64,000 nucleotides of DNA. It comes from Kitasatospora sp. NBC_01250. Lineage in GTDB: Bacteria > Actinomycetota > Actinomycetes > Streptomycetales > Streptomycetaceae. Below are positions 1-8,491 of the stretch, piece by piece. Each line of letters opens with the position of its first letter. Positions within the stretch are counted from its first letter, which is position 1. The notes below the pieces were generated by a model, which searched no databases, was not told the origin of the DNA, and saw only the letters and a program-made list of their open reading frames with translations. The position numbers were made by a program, and so were the translations under genes. The stretch lies in contig NZ_CP108476.1 of assembly GCF_036226465.1 (NCBI RefSeq), positions 1,364,001-1,428,000 of the forward strand. Reading direction: 5' to 3'.

Positions 1-585
1 GTGCAGGTACTTCTGGACGATCACGTAGCTGCCGCCGGCGAAGTCCGGGTCCTCGGCGCCGATCAGCGCCGCCCGGTCGGCGTCGGCGCCCTCGGGGTTC
101 TCGGTGCCGTCGACGAAACCGAGCAGGTCGCGCCGGTCGACGTAGCCGAAGCCGGTCACCTCGTCCACCACGTCCACCGCGCCGCGCAGCCGCTCCAGCA
201 GCAGGCCGGCCAGGTCGAAGCAGGCGTCCTGGCGTTCGGCACGCAGGTGCAGCAGCAGGTCGCCGGGGGTGGCGGGGGCGGTGTGCCGCTCGCCGCGCAG
301 CTCGCGGAAGGGGTGCAGCCCGGCGGGGCGCGGCGGGGCGAAGAGCCGGTCCCAGAGCTGCGAGCCGATGCCGAGCACGCAGCTGAGCCCGGTGTCGGCG
401 CCGCGGAAGCCGACCGACCTGCGCAGCGCGGCGACGTCCGGCAGCAGGTCGCGCACCGCCTGCTCGCCGCCCGGGCGCACGGTGAGCACCAGGAAGCGCG
501 CGGCGCAGCTGAGCGGAGCCCGGACGGCCTGCGGACGCGGGGCCGCCGGCCCGCGGGGCTGCTCCGGCCCGTCGGCCGCCGTCAC
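1..585 (-). CDS. B-type dye-decolorizing (DyP) peroxidase, partial at left edge
   Basis: Haem peroxidase of the DyP family. The visible 195 residues are the N-terminal part; the proximal haem histidine and C-terminus lie outside the window. The family signature GFVDGTENP is present with the distal catalytic aspartate at about residue 159, followed by GGSYVIVQKYLH, which in remembered sequences marks the bacterial B-type (DypB-like) subgroup. No Tat or Sec signal is seen, so it is probably cytoplasmic. I place the start at the GTG whose bases overlap the gnd stop codon (GTGA), which implies translational coupling downstream of gnd. The gene has no closed reading frame inside the window because it runs off the edge. 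Confidence 0.85.
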   Translation of the reverse strand, partial: MTAADGPEQPRGPAAPRPQAVRAPLSCAARFLVLTVRPGGEQAVRDLLPDVAALRRSVGFRGADTGLSCVLGIGSQLWDRLFAPPRPAGLHPFRELRGERHTAPATPGDLLLHLRAERQDACFDLAGLLLERLRGAVDVVDEVTGFGYVDRRDLLGFVDGTENPEGADADRAALIGAEDPDFAGGSYVIVQKYLH

Positions 586-2024
586 TGCTGCTGCTCGCTG
601 CGGTCGCCGGCCCAGAGCGTGTGGAACACCCCGTCCCGGTCGGTGCGCCGGTAGGTGTGGGCGCCGAAGAAGTCCCGCTGGCCCTGGATCAGCGCGGCCG
701 GCAGCCGCCCGGCGCGCAGCGCGTCGTAGTAGGCCAGTGCGGTGGCGAATCCGGGTACCGGCACGCCGAGTTGGGCGGCGGTGGAGACCACCCGGCGCCA
801 GGCGGACTGCGCCTCGCCGAGCGCCTTGCGGAAGTACTCGTCGGTGAGCAGGGTGGGCAGTTCGGGGTCCGCCTGGTAGGCGGCCTCGATCCGGTCCAGG
901 AACCTCGCCCTGATGATGCAGCCGCCGCGCCAGATCGAGGCCATCGCACCGGGTGCGATCCCCCACCCGTACTCCGCGCTGCCGGCCTGGATCTGGTTGA
1001 AGCCCTGGGCGTAGGCGACGATCTTCGAGGCGTACAGCGCCTGCTCCACGTCACCGGCGAACCGGTCGGCCGCCGCGCTGTCCAGCCAGGTCTCGGTGGG
1101 GCCGGGCAGGTCGCGGGCCGCCTCGCGCAGCGCCGCGCTGCCCGAGAGCGAGCGGGCGAAGACCGCCTCGGCGATGCCGGAGACCGGCACGCCGAGTTCG
1201 AGCGCGCTCTGCACCGTCCACCGGCCGGTGCCCTTCTGCTCGGCCCGGTCCTGGACGATGTCGACGAACGGGCGCCCGGTGGCGGCGTCGGTGTGGCCGA
1301 GCACCTCGGCGGTGATCTCGATCAGATAGGAGTTGAGCCGGTCCTCGTTCCAGGTCCGGAAGGTCCGGGCGATCTCGGCGGGCTGGCGCCCGGCGCCGTG
1401 CCGCAGCAGGTCGTAGGCCTCGGCGATCAGCTGCATGTCGGCGTACTCGATGCCGTTGTGCACCATCTTGACGAAGTGTCCGGCGCCGTCCGGGCCGACG
1501 TGGGTGCAGCAGGGCTGCCCGTCCACCTGGGCCGCGATCGACTCCAGCACCGGCCCGAGCGAGCGGTAGGCCTCGGCGGTGCCGCCCGGCATGATGCTCG
1601 GGCCCAGCAGCGCGCCCTCCTCGCCGCCGGAGATGCCGGTGCCGACGAAGTGCAGGCCGTGTTCGCGCAGCGCCGCCTCGCGCCGGCGGGTGTCCATGAA
1701 GTGCGCGTTGCCGCCGTCGACCACGATGTCGCCGGCTTCGAGCAGCGGGACCAGTTCGTCGATCACCGCGTCGGTGGGCTCGCCCGCCTTGACCATGATG
1801 ACGATCCGCCGCGGGCGGGCCAGCGAGGCCACGAACTGCGCCGTCGTCTCGCTGGGGACGAACGCGCCCTCGTGGCCGAACTCGGCCATCAGCGCGCTGG
1901 TCCGGGCGTTACTGCGGTTGTGCAGGGCGACCCGGTGGCCGTGCCGGGCGAAGTTCCGGGCCAGGTTGCGGCCCATGACGGCCAGTCCGGTGACGCCGAT
2001 GTCGGCAGACTCCTGCGCGCTCAT
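582..2024 (-). CDS. gnd: 6-phosphogluconate dehydrogenase, decarboxylating (480 aa)
   Basis: Converts 6-phosphogluconate and NADP to ribulose-5-phosphate, CO2 and NADPH in the oxidative pentose phosphate pathway. The N-terminal Rossmann motif GLAVMGRNLARN is followed by NRS at the cofactor end. The substrate region SGGEEGALLGPSIMPGG and the catalytic-lysine motif HFVKMVHNGIEY are intact, and the C-terminal helical domain is complete. The length of 480 residues fits the long dimeric form. The ATG at 2024 is the first good start. The stop overlaps the start of the DyP peroxidase gene, so the two are probably one operon. A gluconokinase gene that would supply its substrate lies far to the right at 53882. 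Confidence 0.96.
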   Translation of the reverse strand: MSAQESADIGVTGLAVMGRNLARNFARHGHRVALHNRSNARTSALMAEFGHEGAFVPSETTAQFVASLARPRRIVIMVKAGEPTDAVIDELVPLLEAGDIVVDGGNAHFMDTRRREAALREHGLHFVGTGISGGEEGALLGPSIMPGGTAEAYRSLGPVLESIAAQVDGQPCCTHVGPDGAGHFVKMVHNGIEYADMQLIAEAYDLLRHGAGRQPAEIARTFRTWNEDRLNSYLIEITAEVLGHTDAATGRPFVDIVQDRAEQKGTGRWTVQSALELGVPVSGIAEAVFARSLSGSAALREAARDLPGPTETWLDSAAADRFAGDVEQALYASKIVAYAQGFNQIQAGSAEYGWGIAPGAMASIWRGGCIIRARFLDRIEAAYQADPELPTLLTDEYFRKALGEAQSAWRRVVSTAAQLGVPVPGFATALAYYDALRAGRLPAALIQGQRDFFGAHTYRRTDRDGVFHTLWAGDRSEQQQ

Positions 2025-2224
2025 TCAGATGACTCCAAGTCGCTGGTCCGGCAGCACGGTGAACAGCCCCCAGCCTGCCGTGCCCGCCCCCTCCACGCAC
2101 CACGGCACGCGGAGCGGGTGCACAGCGTCCGGACCGCGGCCGTACAGCGTGACGAACGAGCAGAAGCCGGGGAGGGCCGTCCTGAGCTGGCGTCAGCTGA
2201 GGTCACCCCACTATGCGTTTGATG

Positions 2225-2250
2225 TATACACCTTGTGTATAGTCGCCCGC
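2225..2250 (+). promoter_or_regulatory. PadR operator overlapping a -10 element; leaderless promoter
   Basis: A perfect 7-bp inverted repeat, TATACAC-CTT-GTGTATA, occupies 2225-2241. Its right arm runs into TATAGT at 2238-2243, a good -10 hexamer, placing the transcription start at or next to the PadR start codon at 2251, so the mRNA is probably leaderless. No convincing -35 is visible. The arrangement fits autorepression by the PadR protein of the whole regulator-ABC operon. The repeat is seen; the role is inferred. Confidence 0.75.
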
Positions 2251-2775
2251 ATGTCACTCGGTCACACCATCCTGGGGCTCCTGGAGTCCCATCCGCGCCA
2301 CGGCTACGACCTCAAGCGCGCCTACGACGAGCGCTTCGGCCAGACCCGCGCGCTGCCCTACGGCCAGGTCTACGCCACCCTCTCGCGCCTGCTGAAGAAC
2401 GGCCTGGTCGAGGTCGACGGCACCGAGCAGGGCGAGGGCCCCGAACGCAAGCGCTACGTGATCACCGAGGCCGGGATCACCGACGTCAGCCGCTGGCTGG
2501 CCGAGCCCGAGAGCCCCGCCTCCTACCTGCAGAGCACCCTCTACACCAAGGTGGTGCTGGCCCTGCTGACCGGGCGCCCCGCCCAGGAGGTGCTGGAGAC
2601 CCAGCGCACCGAGCACCTGCGCCACATGCGCGAGCTGACCCGCCGCAAGCTGGCCGGCGACCTCGCCGACCAGCTGCTCTGCGACCACGCGCTGTTCCAC
2701 CTGGAGGCCGACCTGCGCTGGCTGGAGCTGACCGCGGCCCGACTCGACGACCTGGCCAGGAAGGTGCGCGCCTGA
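2251..2775 (+). CDS. PadR-family transcriptional regulator (174 aa)
   Basis: Winged-helix regulator starting MSLGHTILGLLESHPRHGYDL, the standard PadR N-terminus, followed by YGQVYATLSRLLKNGLVE (recognition helix) and a KRYVITEAG wing. Residues from about 85 form the helical dimerisation domain of the longer PadR subfamily. The ATG at 2251 lies directly behind the -10 element, so no Shine-Dalgarno is needed. The stop overlaps the start of the ABC ATPase (TGATG), indicating one transcript. PadR proteins next to ABC exporters usually repress them until a drug or peptide ligand is bound; here that is inferred from context. Confidence 0.93.
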   Translation: MSLGHTILGLLESHPRHGYDLKRAYDERFGQTRALPYGQVYATLSRLLKNGLVEVDGTEQGEGPERKRYVITEAGITDVSRWLAEPESPASYLQSTLYTKVVLALLTGRPAQEVLETQRTEHLRHMRELTRRKLAGDLADQLLCDHALFHLEADLRWLELTAARLDDLARKVRA

Positions 2776-3500
2776 TGTCCACCGCTCCCACCACCACCGC
2801 CCGCGCCACCGGACCGGCAGCCGAGGGCGCGCTGCTGACCGCCGTCGACGTCCACAAGAGCTTCGGCCTCACCCAGGCGCTGGACGGCGCCTCGCTGACC
2901 ATCTCCCCCGGCGAGCTGGTCGCCGTGCTGGGCACCTCCGGCTCCGGCAAGTCCACCCTGCTGCACTGCCTGGCCGGCCTGATCAGGCCCGAGTCCGGCA
3001 CCGTCAGCTACCGCGGCCAGGACCTGGCCACCCTCTCCGACGGCGTCCGCAGCGCGCTGCGCCGGGCCGACTTCGGCTTCGTCTTCCAGTTCGGCCAGCT
3101 GGTGCCCGAACTCTCCTGCCTGGAGAACACCGCGCTCCCGCTGCGGCTGAACGGCATCCGCCGGCGCCCCGCCGAGGAGCGGGCCAGGCAGTGGCTGGAG
3201 CGGCTGGACGTGGCCGACCTGGCCGACAAGCGGCCGGGCGAGCTGTCCGGCGGCCAGGGCCAGCGGGCCGCGATCGCCCGCGCGCTGGTCACCGATCCGG
3301 CGGTGATCTTCGCCGACGAGCCGACCGGCGCGCTCGACTCGCTGCACGGCGAGCAGGTGATGGCGCTGCTCACCGCCGCCGCCCGGGAGTCCGGTGCGGC
3401 CGTGCTGCTGGTCACCCACGACATGCGGGTGGCCGCCTACGCCGACCGCGAGGTGGTGGTGCGCGACGGGCGCACCCGCGAGCCCGGAGACGGCCGATGA
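2775..3500 (+). CDS. ABC transporter ATP-binding protein, MacB/LolD-like (241 aa)
   Basis: Cytoplasmic ATPase for the adjacent FtsX-type permease. Walker A is GTSGSGKST, the Q-loop region is FVFQFGQLVPELSCLEN, the signature is LSGGQGQR, Walker B is VIFADEPTGALD and the switch histidine is in VTHDMR. The first 20 residues are a Thr/Ala-rich extension. ADEPTGALD and the short C-terminus put it in the MacB/LolD/HrtA class that couples mechanical work to membrane or periplasmic substrates rather than lumenal transport. It overlaps PadR by one base upstream and the permease by four bases (ATGA) downstream, so the three genes are translationally coupled. Confidence 0.95.
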   Translation: MSTAPTTTARATGPAAEGALLTAVDVHKSFGLTQALDGASLTISPGELVAVLGTSGSGKSTLLHCLAGLIRPESGTVSYRGQDLATLSDGVRSALRRADFGFVFQFGQLVPELSCLENTALPLRLNGIRRRPAEERARQWLERLDVADLADKRPGELSGGQGQRAAIARALVTDPAVIFADEPTGALDSLHGEQVMALLTAAARESGAAVLLVTHDMRVAAYADREVVVRDGRTREPGDGR

Positions 3501-5824
3501 CCGACCGTCCGCTCTCCCGCCTGGTCACCGACCTGGCGCTCGGCCTGCGGCTGGCGTTCGCCGGCGGCCGGGACAGCCGGCTGCGCACCGCGCTGACCGC
3601 GATCGGCGTCGGCCTCGGGGTGGCCACCCTGCTGCTGGCCGCCTCCTTCCCCGCCGTGCGCGCGCACCGGGACGACAAGCTGCGCACCCAGAGCGGCGCG
3701 GTGGTCTCCGCCGTCATCGCACCGCGCTCCGACCACAGCCTGCTGATCCACGACGCCCCCGGCGTGTACCAGGGCCGGACCTTCTTCGGCCGGATCGTCC
3801 AGCCCGAGGGGCCGAACGCCCCGCTGCCGCCGGGCCTGAGCGCCTATCCGGCCCCCGGCACGCTCGCCGTCTCGCCGGCGCTGGCCGAGCTGCTGCACTC
3901 GTCCGGCGCGGCACTGCTGCGCGAGCGCTACCCACAGCCGATCACCGGCACGATCGGCCCCGCCGGCCTGGCCGGGCCCGGCGACTACGCGCTCTACCTG
4001 GGCAGCGACAAGCTGACCGACACCGATCCGTCGACGCTGCGGATCGACCACTTCGAGGACAAGCTGCCGCCCAAGCCGACCGACCCGGTCCTGCTGCTGC
4101 TCACCGTGGCCGGCGTGGTGATCCTGCTCAGCCCGGTGGCCGTGTTCATCGCCGCCGCCGCCCGGTTCGGCAGCGAGGCGCGCGACCGCCGGCTGGCCGC
4201 CCTGCGACTGGCGGGCGCCGACCGCTCCACCACCGCACGGATCTCGGCCGGCGAGTCGCTGGCCGGCGCGCTCGTGGGCCTGGGACTCGGCACGGTCTTC
4301 TTCCTGATCGGCCGTCAGCTGGTGGCGAGGGTGACCGTCGCCGGACTGAGCGTCTTCGCCGACGACCTCCAGCCGCAGCCGGTGCTGGCGGCCCTGGTGC
4401 TCGTCGTGGTCCCGCTGCTGGCCGTCACCGTCACCATGCTGACCATGCGCCGGATCGCCGCCGAGCCGCTCGGCGTGGTGCGCGGCGCCGGGACCCGGCG
4501 ACGGGCGATCTGGTGGCGCGTGCTGCTGCCGCTGCTCGGCCTCGGCCTGCTCCTCACCCAGCGCGGCAGGCTCACCTCGCTCGACAACAGCCAGGCGCTG
4601 GCCATCCTGATCACCGGCCTGCTCCTGCTGCTGGTCGGTGCCACCCTGCTGCTGCCGCCGCTGGTCGCGCTCGCCTCCCGCGCGCTGCGCCGGGTCAGCG
4701 GGCCGCCGGCCTGGCAACTGGCACTCGGCCGGCTGCGGTTCAGCCCGGAGAGCGCGTCCCGGCCGGTGACCGGCATCGTGGTGACGGTGGCCGGCGCGAT
4801 CGCCCTGCAGACCCTGATCGGCTCGGTCGCCGCCGCGCGCACCCCCGCCACCGACGAACTGGCCACCAAGGACCACACCCTGCTGTCCGTCAGCTTCGAA
4901 GGAGCCGGCGACCGCGCCGGGCAGCTCGCCGACCAGCTGCGCCACAGCCCCGGGGTCGCCGACGCAACCGGCTACACCGACGTCTACGCCAGCGCGGGCG
5001 AGCAGCTCTTCACCATCCGGGTGGCCGACTGCGCGACCCTGAAGGCCATGGAACACATCACCGACTGCGCCGACGGGAACGTGTTCACCGCCCTGGGCAT
5101 CACCTCCGCCTCGGCCGGCCGCAGCCCGCTCGCGGCCGGCGGACCGGTGCAGTTGGAGCCGATCGGCGAGCCGAAGAGCGCCTGGCAGCTGCCGGCCTCC
5201 CGCGCCACGGTCGAACAGCCCGCGCACGACGGCCGCCCGCACTACCTGGACACCATCCTGGCCACCCCGTCCGTGCTCCCGGCCGCCCTGCTGCGCACCC
5301 AGACCGCCAGCGCCGACGTGCACCCGGTGCCCGGCACGCCGGACGCCGAGGACCGGATCCGCACCGACGCGGCGCTGATCAGCGTGGAGAGCAGCGTCTA
5401 CAACCCCACGAGCAGGCTGCCGGACGCCCAGTTCCTCAGCGTGCGCAACGCGCTGACGGCCGGGACGGTGGCGATCCTGACGCTGATCGGCGCCGGCATG
5501 CTGGTCGGTCTGCTGGAGCAACTGCGCGAGCGCAGGCGCACCCTGGCGGTGCTCACCGCCTTCGGTACCCGCACCCGCACGCTGGCCGGCGCGCTGCTCT
5601 GTCAGAGCATCGTCCCGGTCGTGCTCGGCCTGGCGCTCGCCGTGGTCTGCGGCCTCGCGCTGGGCAGCGCACTGCTCTTCCTGGCCAAGGTGCCGATCGG
5701 CTTCGTCTGGGGTGAGATCGCCCTGATGTCCGGCGCGGGCGCGGCGGCGGTGTTGCTGATCACGGCGCTGAGCCTGCCGGTGCTGTGGCGCCGGACCAAG
5801 CCGGCGGGACTGCGCTACGAGTAG
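3497..5824 (+). CDS. FtsX-family ABC permease (775 aa)
   Basis: Integral membrane subunit with the layout of the large actinobacterial FtsX/MacB permeases. There is one N-terminal membrane helix (about residues 25-50), an extracellular domain, then a three-helix FtsX core near 200-320 with a cluster of hydrophobic segments around 335-400. A second extracellular domain carries a Cys pair (ADCATLKAM and TDCADGN), and a second FtsX core occupies the last 130 residues, including the coupling segment ERRRTLAVLTAFG. It should form a dimer with the ATPase just upstream. Likely cargo is an antimicrobial peptide, lipid or cell-wall signal. The substrate cannot be read from the sequence. Confidence 0.92.
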   Translation: MTDRPLSRLVTDLALGLRLAFAGGRDSRLRTALTAIGVGLGVATLLLAASFPAVRAHRDDKLRTQSGAVVSAVIAPRSDHSLLIHDAPGVYQGRTFFGRIVQPEGPNAPLPPGLSAYPAPGTLAVSPALAELLHSSGAALLRERYPQPITGTIGPAGLAGPGDYALYLGSDKLTDTDPSTLRIDHFEDKLPPKPTDPVLLLLTVAGVVILLSPVAVFIAAAARFGSEARDRRLAALRLAGADRSTTARISAGESLAGALVGLGLGTVFFLIGRQLVARVTVAGLSVFADDLQPQPVLAALVLVVVPLLAVTVTMLTMRRIAAEPLGVVRGAGTRRRAIWWRVLLPLLGLGLLLTQRGRLTSLDNSQALAILITGLLLLLVGATLLLPPLVALASRALRRVSGPPAWQLALGRLRFSPESASRPVTGIVVTVAGAIALQTLIGSVAAARTPATDELATKDHTLLSVSFEGAGDRAGQLADQLRHSPGVADATGYTDVYASAGEQLFTIRVADCATLKAMEHITDCADGNVFTALGITSASAGRSPLAAGGPVQLEPIGEPKSAWQLPASRATVEQPAHDGRPHYLDTILATPSVLPAALLRTQTASADVHPVPGTPDAEDRIRTDAALISVESSVYNPTSRLPDAQFLSVRNALTAGTVAILTLIGAGMLVGLLEQLRERRRTLAVLTAFGTRTRTLAGALLCQSIVPVVLGLALAVVCGLALGSALLFLAKVPIGFVWGEIALMSGAGAAAVLLITALSLPVLWRRTKPAGLRYE

Positions 5825-5836
5825 CAGCGCACCGCG

Positions 5837-5881
5837 GAGCGCCGACACCCCACCGGGCACACCGGTGGGGTGTCGGCGCTC
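5837..5881 (+). terminator. Strong hairpin terminator after the ABC operon
   Basis: A perfect 20-bp stem (5837-5856 paired with 5862-5881) with a 5-nt loop begins 13 bases after the permease stop codon. There is no T tract, as is usual for actinomycete terminators. Confidence 0.9.
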
Positions 5882-5947
5882 CCGGCGCCGGACTACCGTA
5901 GAGGAAGCCGGCACTGCCAGGACCGGCCGGCTGAGGGGACGGCTGCC

Positions 5948-6343
5948 GTGTTCGCACTGCTCACGCTCAACCTGCTGGTCGGCGGCGTGCTCGCCTACCT
6001 CGCCGGGGCCACCGGGCTGGCCGAGACCCGTCGGTTGCGGCAGGTGGGGGTGCCCGCCTCCGCGCTCGTCGCCCGGCGCGCGAGCGACGCGGACGGCCCC
6101 GGACGGCCGCTGCTCCAGTTCGCCACCCGGGAGGGGCTGGTTCTGGAGGTCCCCTCCCCCGTCGGACCCAGCCGGGCCCAGCCGCTGACCGCCGGGCGCG
6201 CGGTGCCGGTCCGCTACGACCCGGCCGATCCGCGCCAGATCCTGGTCCAGGGCCGGGAACGGCGGGCGATCGAGTACGTCTTCATGGCCGCCGGCGCCGC
6301 CATCGTGCTGACCGCGCTGACCCTGGCCGCACTGGTGGCCTGA
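5948..6343 (+). CDS. DUF3592-type membrane protein (131 aa)
   Basis: Small protein with one N-terminal membrane helix (FALLTLNLLVGGVLAYLAG), a soluble beta-rich middle and a second helix at the C-terminus (YVFMAAGAAIVLTALTLAAL). The middle contains VPVRYDPADPRQILV, the recurrent DUF3592 signature. Function is unknown for the family. I chose the GTG at 5948 because GAGGGGA lies just upstream and the membrane helix then starts at once; a longer frame upstream would run into the preceding terminator. Confidence 0.8.
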   Translation: MFALLTLNLLVGGVLAYLAGATGLAETRRLRQVGVPASALVARRASDADGPGRPLLQFATREGLVLEVPSPVGPSRAQPLTAGRAVPVRYDPADPRQILVQGRERRAIEYVFMAAGAAIVLTALTLAALVA

Positions 6344-6381
6344 GCGGGGGTACGAACCCCAGCGGGCGCGGGAAGGGGAGG

Positions 6382-6410
6382 CGCGGGTGGGCCGGGCGGG
6401 CCCACCCGCG
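6382..6410 (+). terminator. Hairpin terminator
   Basis: A perfect 12-bp GC stem (6382-6393 with 6399-6410) and a 5-nt loop lie 38 bases after the DUF3592 stop. Confidence 0.75.
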
Positions 6411-6842
6411 GCGCGACCACTCAGCTACGGGGAGGCAGCACTACCGCGGCGCGCGGACAGCCGCACCGGCCCGAACCCGCGCGCGGCTGCGGCGGTCGGT
6501 CGTGATGGCGGGTCGGGCTGTCCATGACGCTCATTCAAGTCAGCCGGTTCACCCGGGGCAAGCACGTTCACTCGCTCTGATGAATCCTTGACAGGCCGTG
6601 AGCGGGTCGTGCGCCGGTCGCCTCCACCCCCCGCGGCACGGGTCGCGGCCCGCCGATCCCGTCCCGTACCTCGGCACCGGGACCGGCGCCGGGTTTCCTC
6701 CGGGTTCCGGATCGGTTCCGGTCGAGTTACACGGCGGCCCGGAGCGCCGATGCCCTGAGCCGCCCTGGCCATGTCAAAATTGACCGGCCATCAGGTCCAG
6801 CCCTCGCCGCCTCGGCGACGGGCGCCAGATCCAGGAGGCCGC
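6411..6842. other. Intergenic region upstream of the methyltransferase
   Basis: About 430 bases with no convincing gene. A consensus-like TTGACA occurs at 6588-6593 but no -10 hexamer follows at normal spacing. The short frame that begins with the ATG at 6771 is more likely the untranslated leader of the next gene, because a strong Shine-Dalgarno appears only at 6832-6837. Confidence 0.5.
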
Positions 6843-7691
6843 GTGCGAATCTTCGCCAAGCAGTCGTTCGAATCGCTCTACCAGCAGCCGCTCCCCGCCG
6901 GCTACTTCCGTCACCTGGCGCCGCTGCGCTACCGCTCCCCCGACTTCGCCCGCCGCCTGCTGCCCGGCACCATCGCGGAGCTGCGCCGGCGCACCGGGCG
7001 CCGGCAGCTGAAGATCCTCGACCTGGCCTGCGGCTACGGGATCAACAGCGCGCTGCTCAAATTCGGGGTCGACTTCGCGACCTTCGCCCGGCGCTACCCG
7101 CTGCACCCCGCCCGCACCGCGGCACCGACCGCGAGCGCCCCGCAGGCGGCGGGCCCGGTCCACGTCACCGACGAGGCCGTCAGCCGGGACGCCGCCTTCC
7201 TGCGGTCCAGGGCGCACGACACCGAGCTGACCGTGGTGGGCCTGGACGTCTCGCTCCCGGCCACCGAGTACGCGCTGGCCGCCGGTCTGATCGACGCCGC
7301 CGTCAACACCGACCTGGAGCGGTACGACCCCACGCCGGCCGACCAGGCCGTGCTCGCCGGAGCCGATCTGGTGCTGGCCACCGGCGCGTTCAGCCACCTG
7401 GGCATCGCCACCCTGGAACGCGTCCTCGCGCTGCAGAGCACCCCGCCGGTGGTGCTGGGCTGGCCGCTCTACGGCCAGCCCACCGAGGAGATCGCCCGCT
7501 GCCTGGCCGGCCACCGCCTCACCGTCACCCGGCCCGACCCGACCCCGCGGCACCAGCGGTACTTCGCCGACGCCCGCGAGCGCGAGGCCTACCACTACTC
7601 GCTGCGCCGGCTGCGGGTGCCGTTCGTCGGCTCGGCGGCCGAGACCAGCCTCTGCGTCACCTCGCTGCTCGCCCGCCCCGCGCTGGCCTGA
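6843..7691 (+). CDS. SAM-dependent methyltransferase-like protein (282 aa)
   Basis: A Rossmann-fold class I methyltransferase: motif I is ILDLACGYGINSALL, an acidic strand-end VVGLDVS follows, and DLVLATGAFSHLG resembles motif IV. A region of about 60 residues between motif I and the acidic strand is an insertion rich in Ala and Pro. The substrate is unknown. I prefer the GTG at 6843, preceded by AGGAGG at 6832-6837, over the in-frame ATG at 6771, which has no ribosome binding site and would add a low-complexity Pro/Arg stretch. Confidence 0.75.
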   Translation: MRIFAKQSFESLYQQPLPAGYFRHLAPLRYRSPDFARRLLPGTIAELRRRTGRRQLKILDLACGYGINSALLKFGVDFATFARRYPLHPARTAAPTASAPQAAGPVHVTDEAVSRDAAFLRSRAHDTELTVVGLDVSLPATEYALAAGLIDAAVNTDLERYDPTPADQAVLAGADLVLATGAFSHLGIATLERVLALQSTPPVVLGWPLYGQPTEEIARCLAGHRLTVTRPDPTPRHQRYFADAREREAYHYSLRRLRVPFVGSAAETSLCVTSLLARPALA

Positions 7692-7725
7692 GCCGGCGGC
7701 AGGATCGACGCTCCGTCAGGAGCTG

Positions 7726-7911
7726 TCAGGCCAGCCGGCTCAGCGCCGCCTCGGCCCGGCGCGCGGACGGTGCCGCGTGCCGTCCGCGCGCCCGGCGCCG
7801 GTGGCGGCGGGCCAGGCGGGAAGCGGTCTCGCGGGAGCGCGCGGGGTCGGTCAGGCAGAGCAACAGGGCGAGCAGCGGCGGAACGGTCAACAGGAGCACG
7901 GTCAGGGTCAT
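7726..7911 (-). CDS. Small single-pass membrane protein (61 aa)
   Basis: Begins MTLTVLLLTVPPLLALLLCL, a clear membrane helix, followed by a strongly basic Arg/Ala tail. A GGAAGAGG ribosome binding site precedes the chosen ATG; a GTG three codons earlier is also possible. Unrecognised function. It is read convergently with the methyltransferase gene. Confidence 0.55.
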   Translation of the reverse strand: MTLTVLLLTVPPLLALLLCLTDPARSRETASRLARRHRRRARGRHAAPSARRAEAALSRLA

Positions 7912-8159
7912 GGCGGCCACCTCTTCCGATCGTGAGCGAACGGCCTGAGGGCAGTGTCGCCAGCTCGCCCCGCCGGTAACCGCCCGTCACACCGTCGCCG
8001 AGGCCGATCACCCGCCGGGCCCAGCCGCCCCTGCGGCGACCGGCCGCAGCGCCGTCCCGTCCGGGTGAGCACCCGTAACCCGCCCGCCCCCGCGGTACCG
8101 TCCGCCGCTCCCGGGCAGGCCCTAGGCTGGACCGCAGCCACCGGACGAGAGGATCCGTC

Positions 8160-8444
8160 ATGCCGACCGCGTACTGGAACGGCCAGGTGATCGCCGAGAG
8201 CGAGGACACCGTGGTCGTCGAGCAGAACCACTACTTCCCCGTCTCGGCCGTACCGGCCCACTACCTGGTCCCCTCCGAGACCACCTCGTTCTGCCCGTGG
8301 AAGGGCACCGCGAGCTACTACACCCTGGTGGTGGACGGCGAGCGGAACGAGGACGCCGTCTGGTACTACCCCGACCCCAAGCCGGAGGCGGAGCAGATCC
8401 GCGGCCGGGTGGCGTTCTGGCGCGGCGTGGAGGTCCGTCCCTGA
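8160..8444 (+). CDS. DUF427 domain protein (94 aa)
   Basis: Compact all-beta protein with the DUF427 core: AYWNGQVIAESEDTVVVE, then YFPVSAV, ETTSFCPWKGTASYYTL and VWYYPDP. The FCPWKG motif with the conserved Cys and Trp is diagnostic. A biochemical function for the family is not established. It stands alone, with GAGAGGA upstream as a Shine-Dalgarno. Confidence 0.9.
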   Translation: MPTAYWNGQVIAESEDTVVVEQNHYFPVSAVPAHYLVPSETTSFCPWKGTASYYTLVVDGERNEDAVWYYPDPKPEAEQIRGRVAFWRGVEVRP

Positions 8445-8491
8445 CCCGCGGCGAGCCGGACCGCATCCGGCGCGGGCTCCGGGCACGGGCG

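Noticed and set aside
1..654. Long plus-strand frames opposite gnd, FtsX, CydA, Rieske and other genes
   Set aside because: High GC makes antisense frames long; they lack ribosome sites and conserved motifs.
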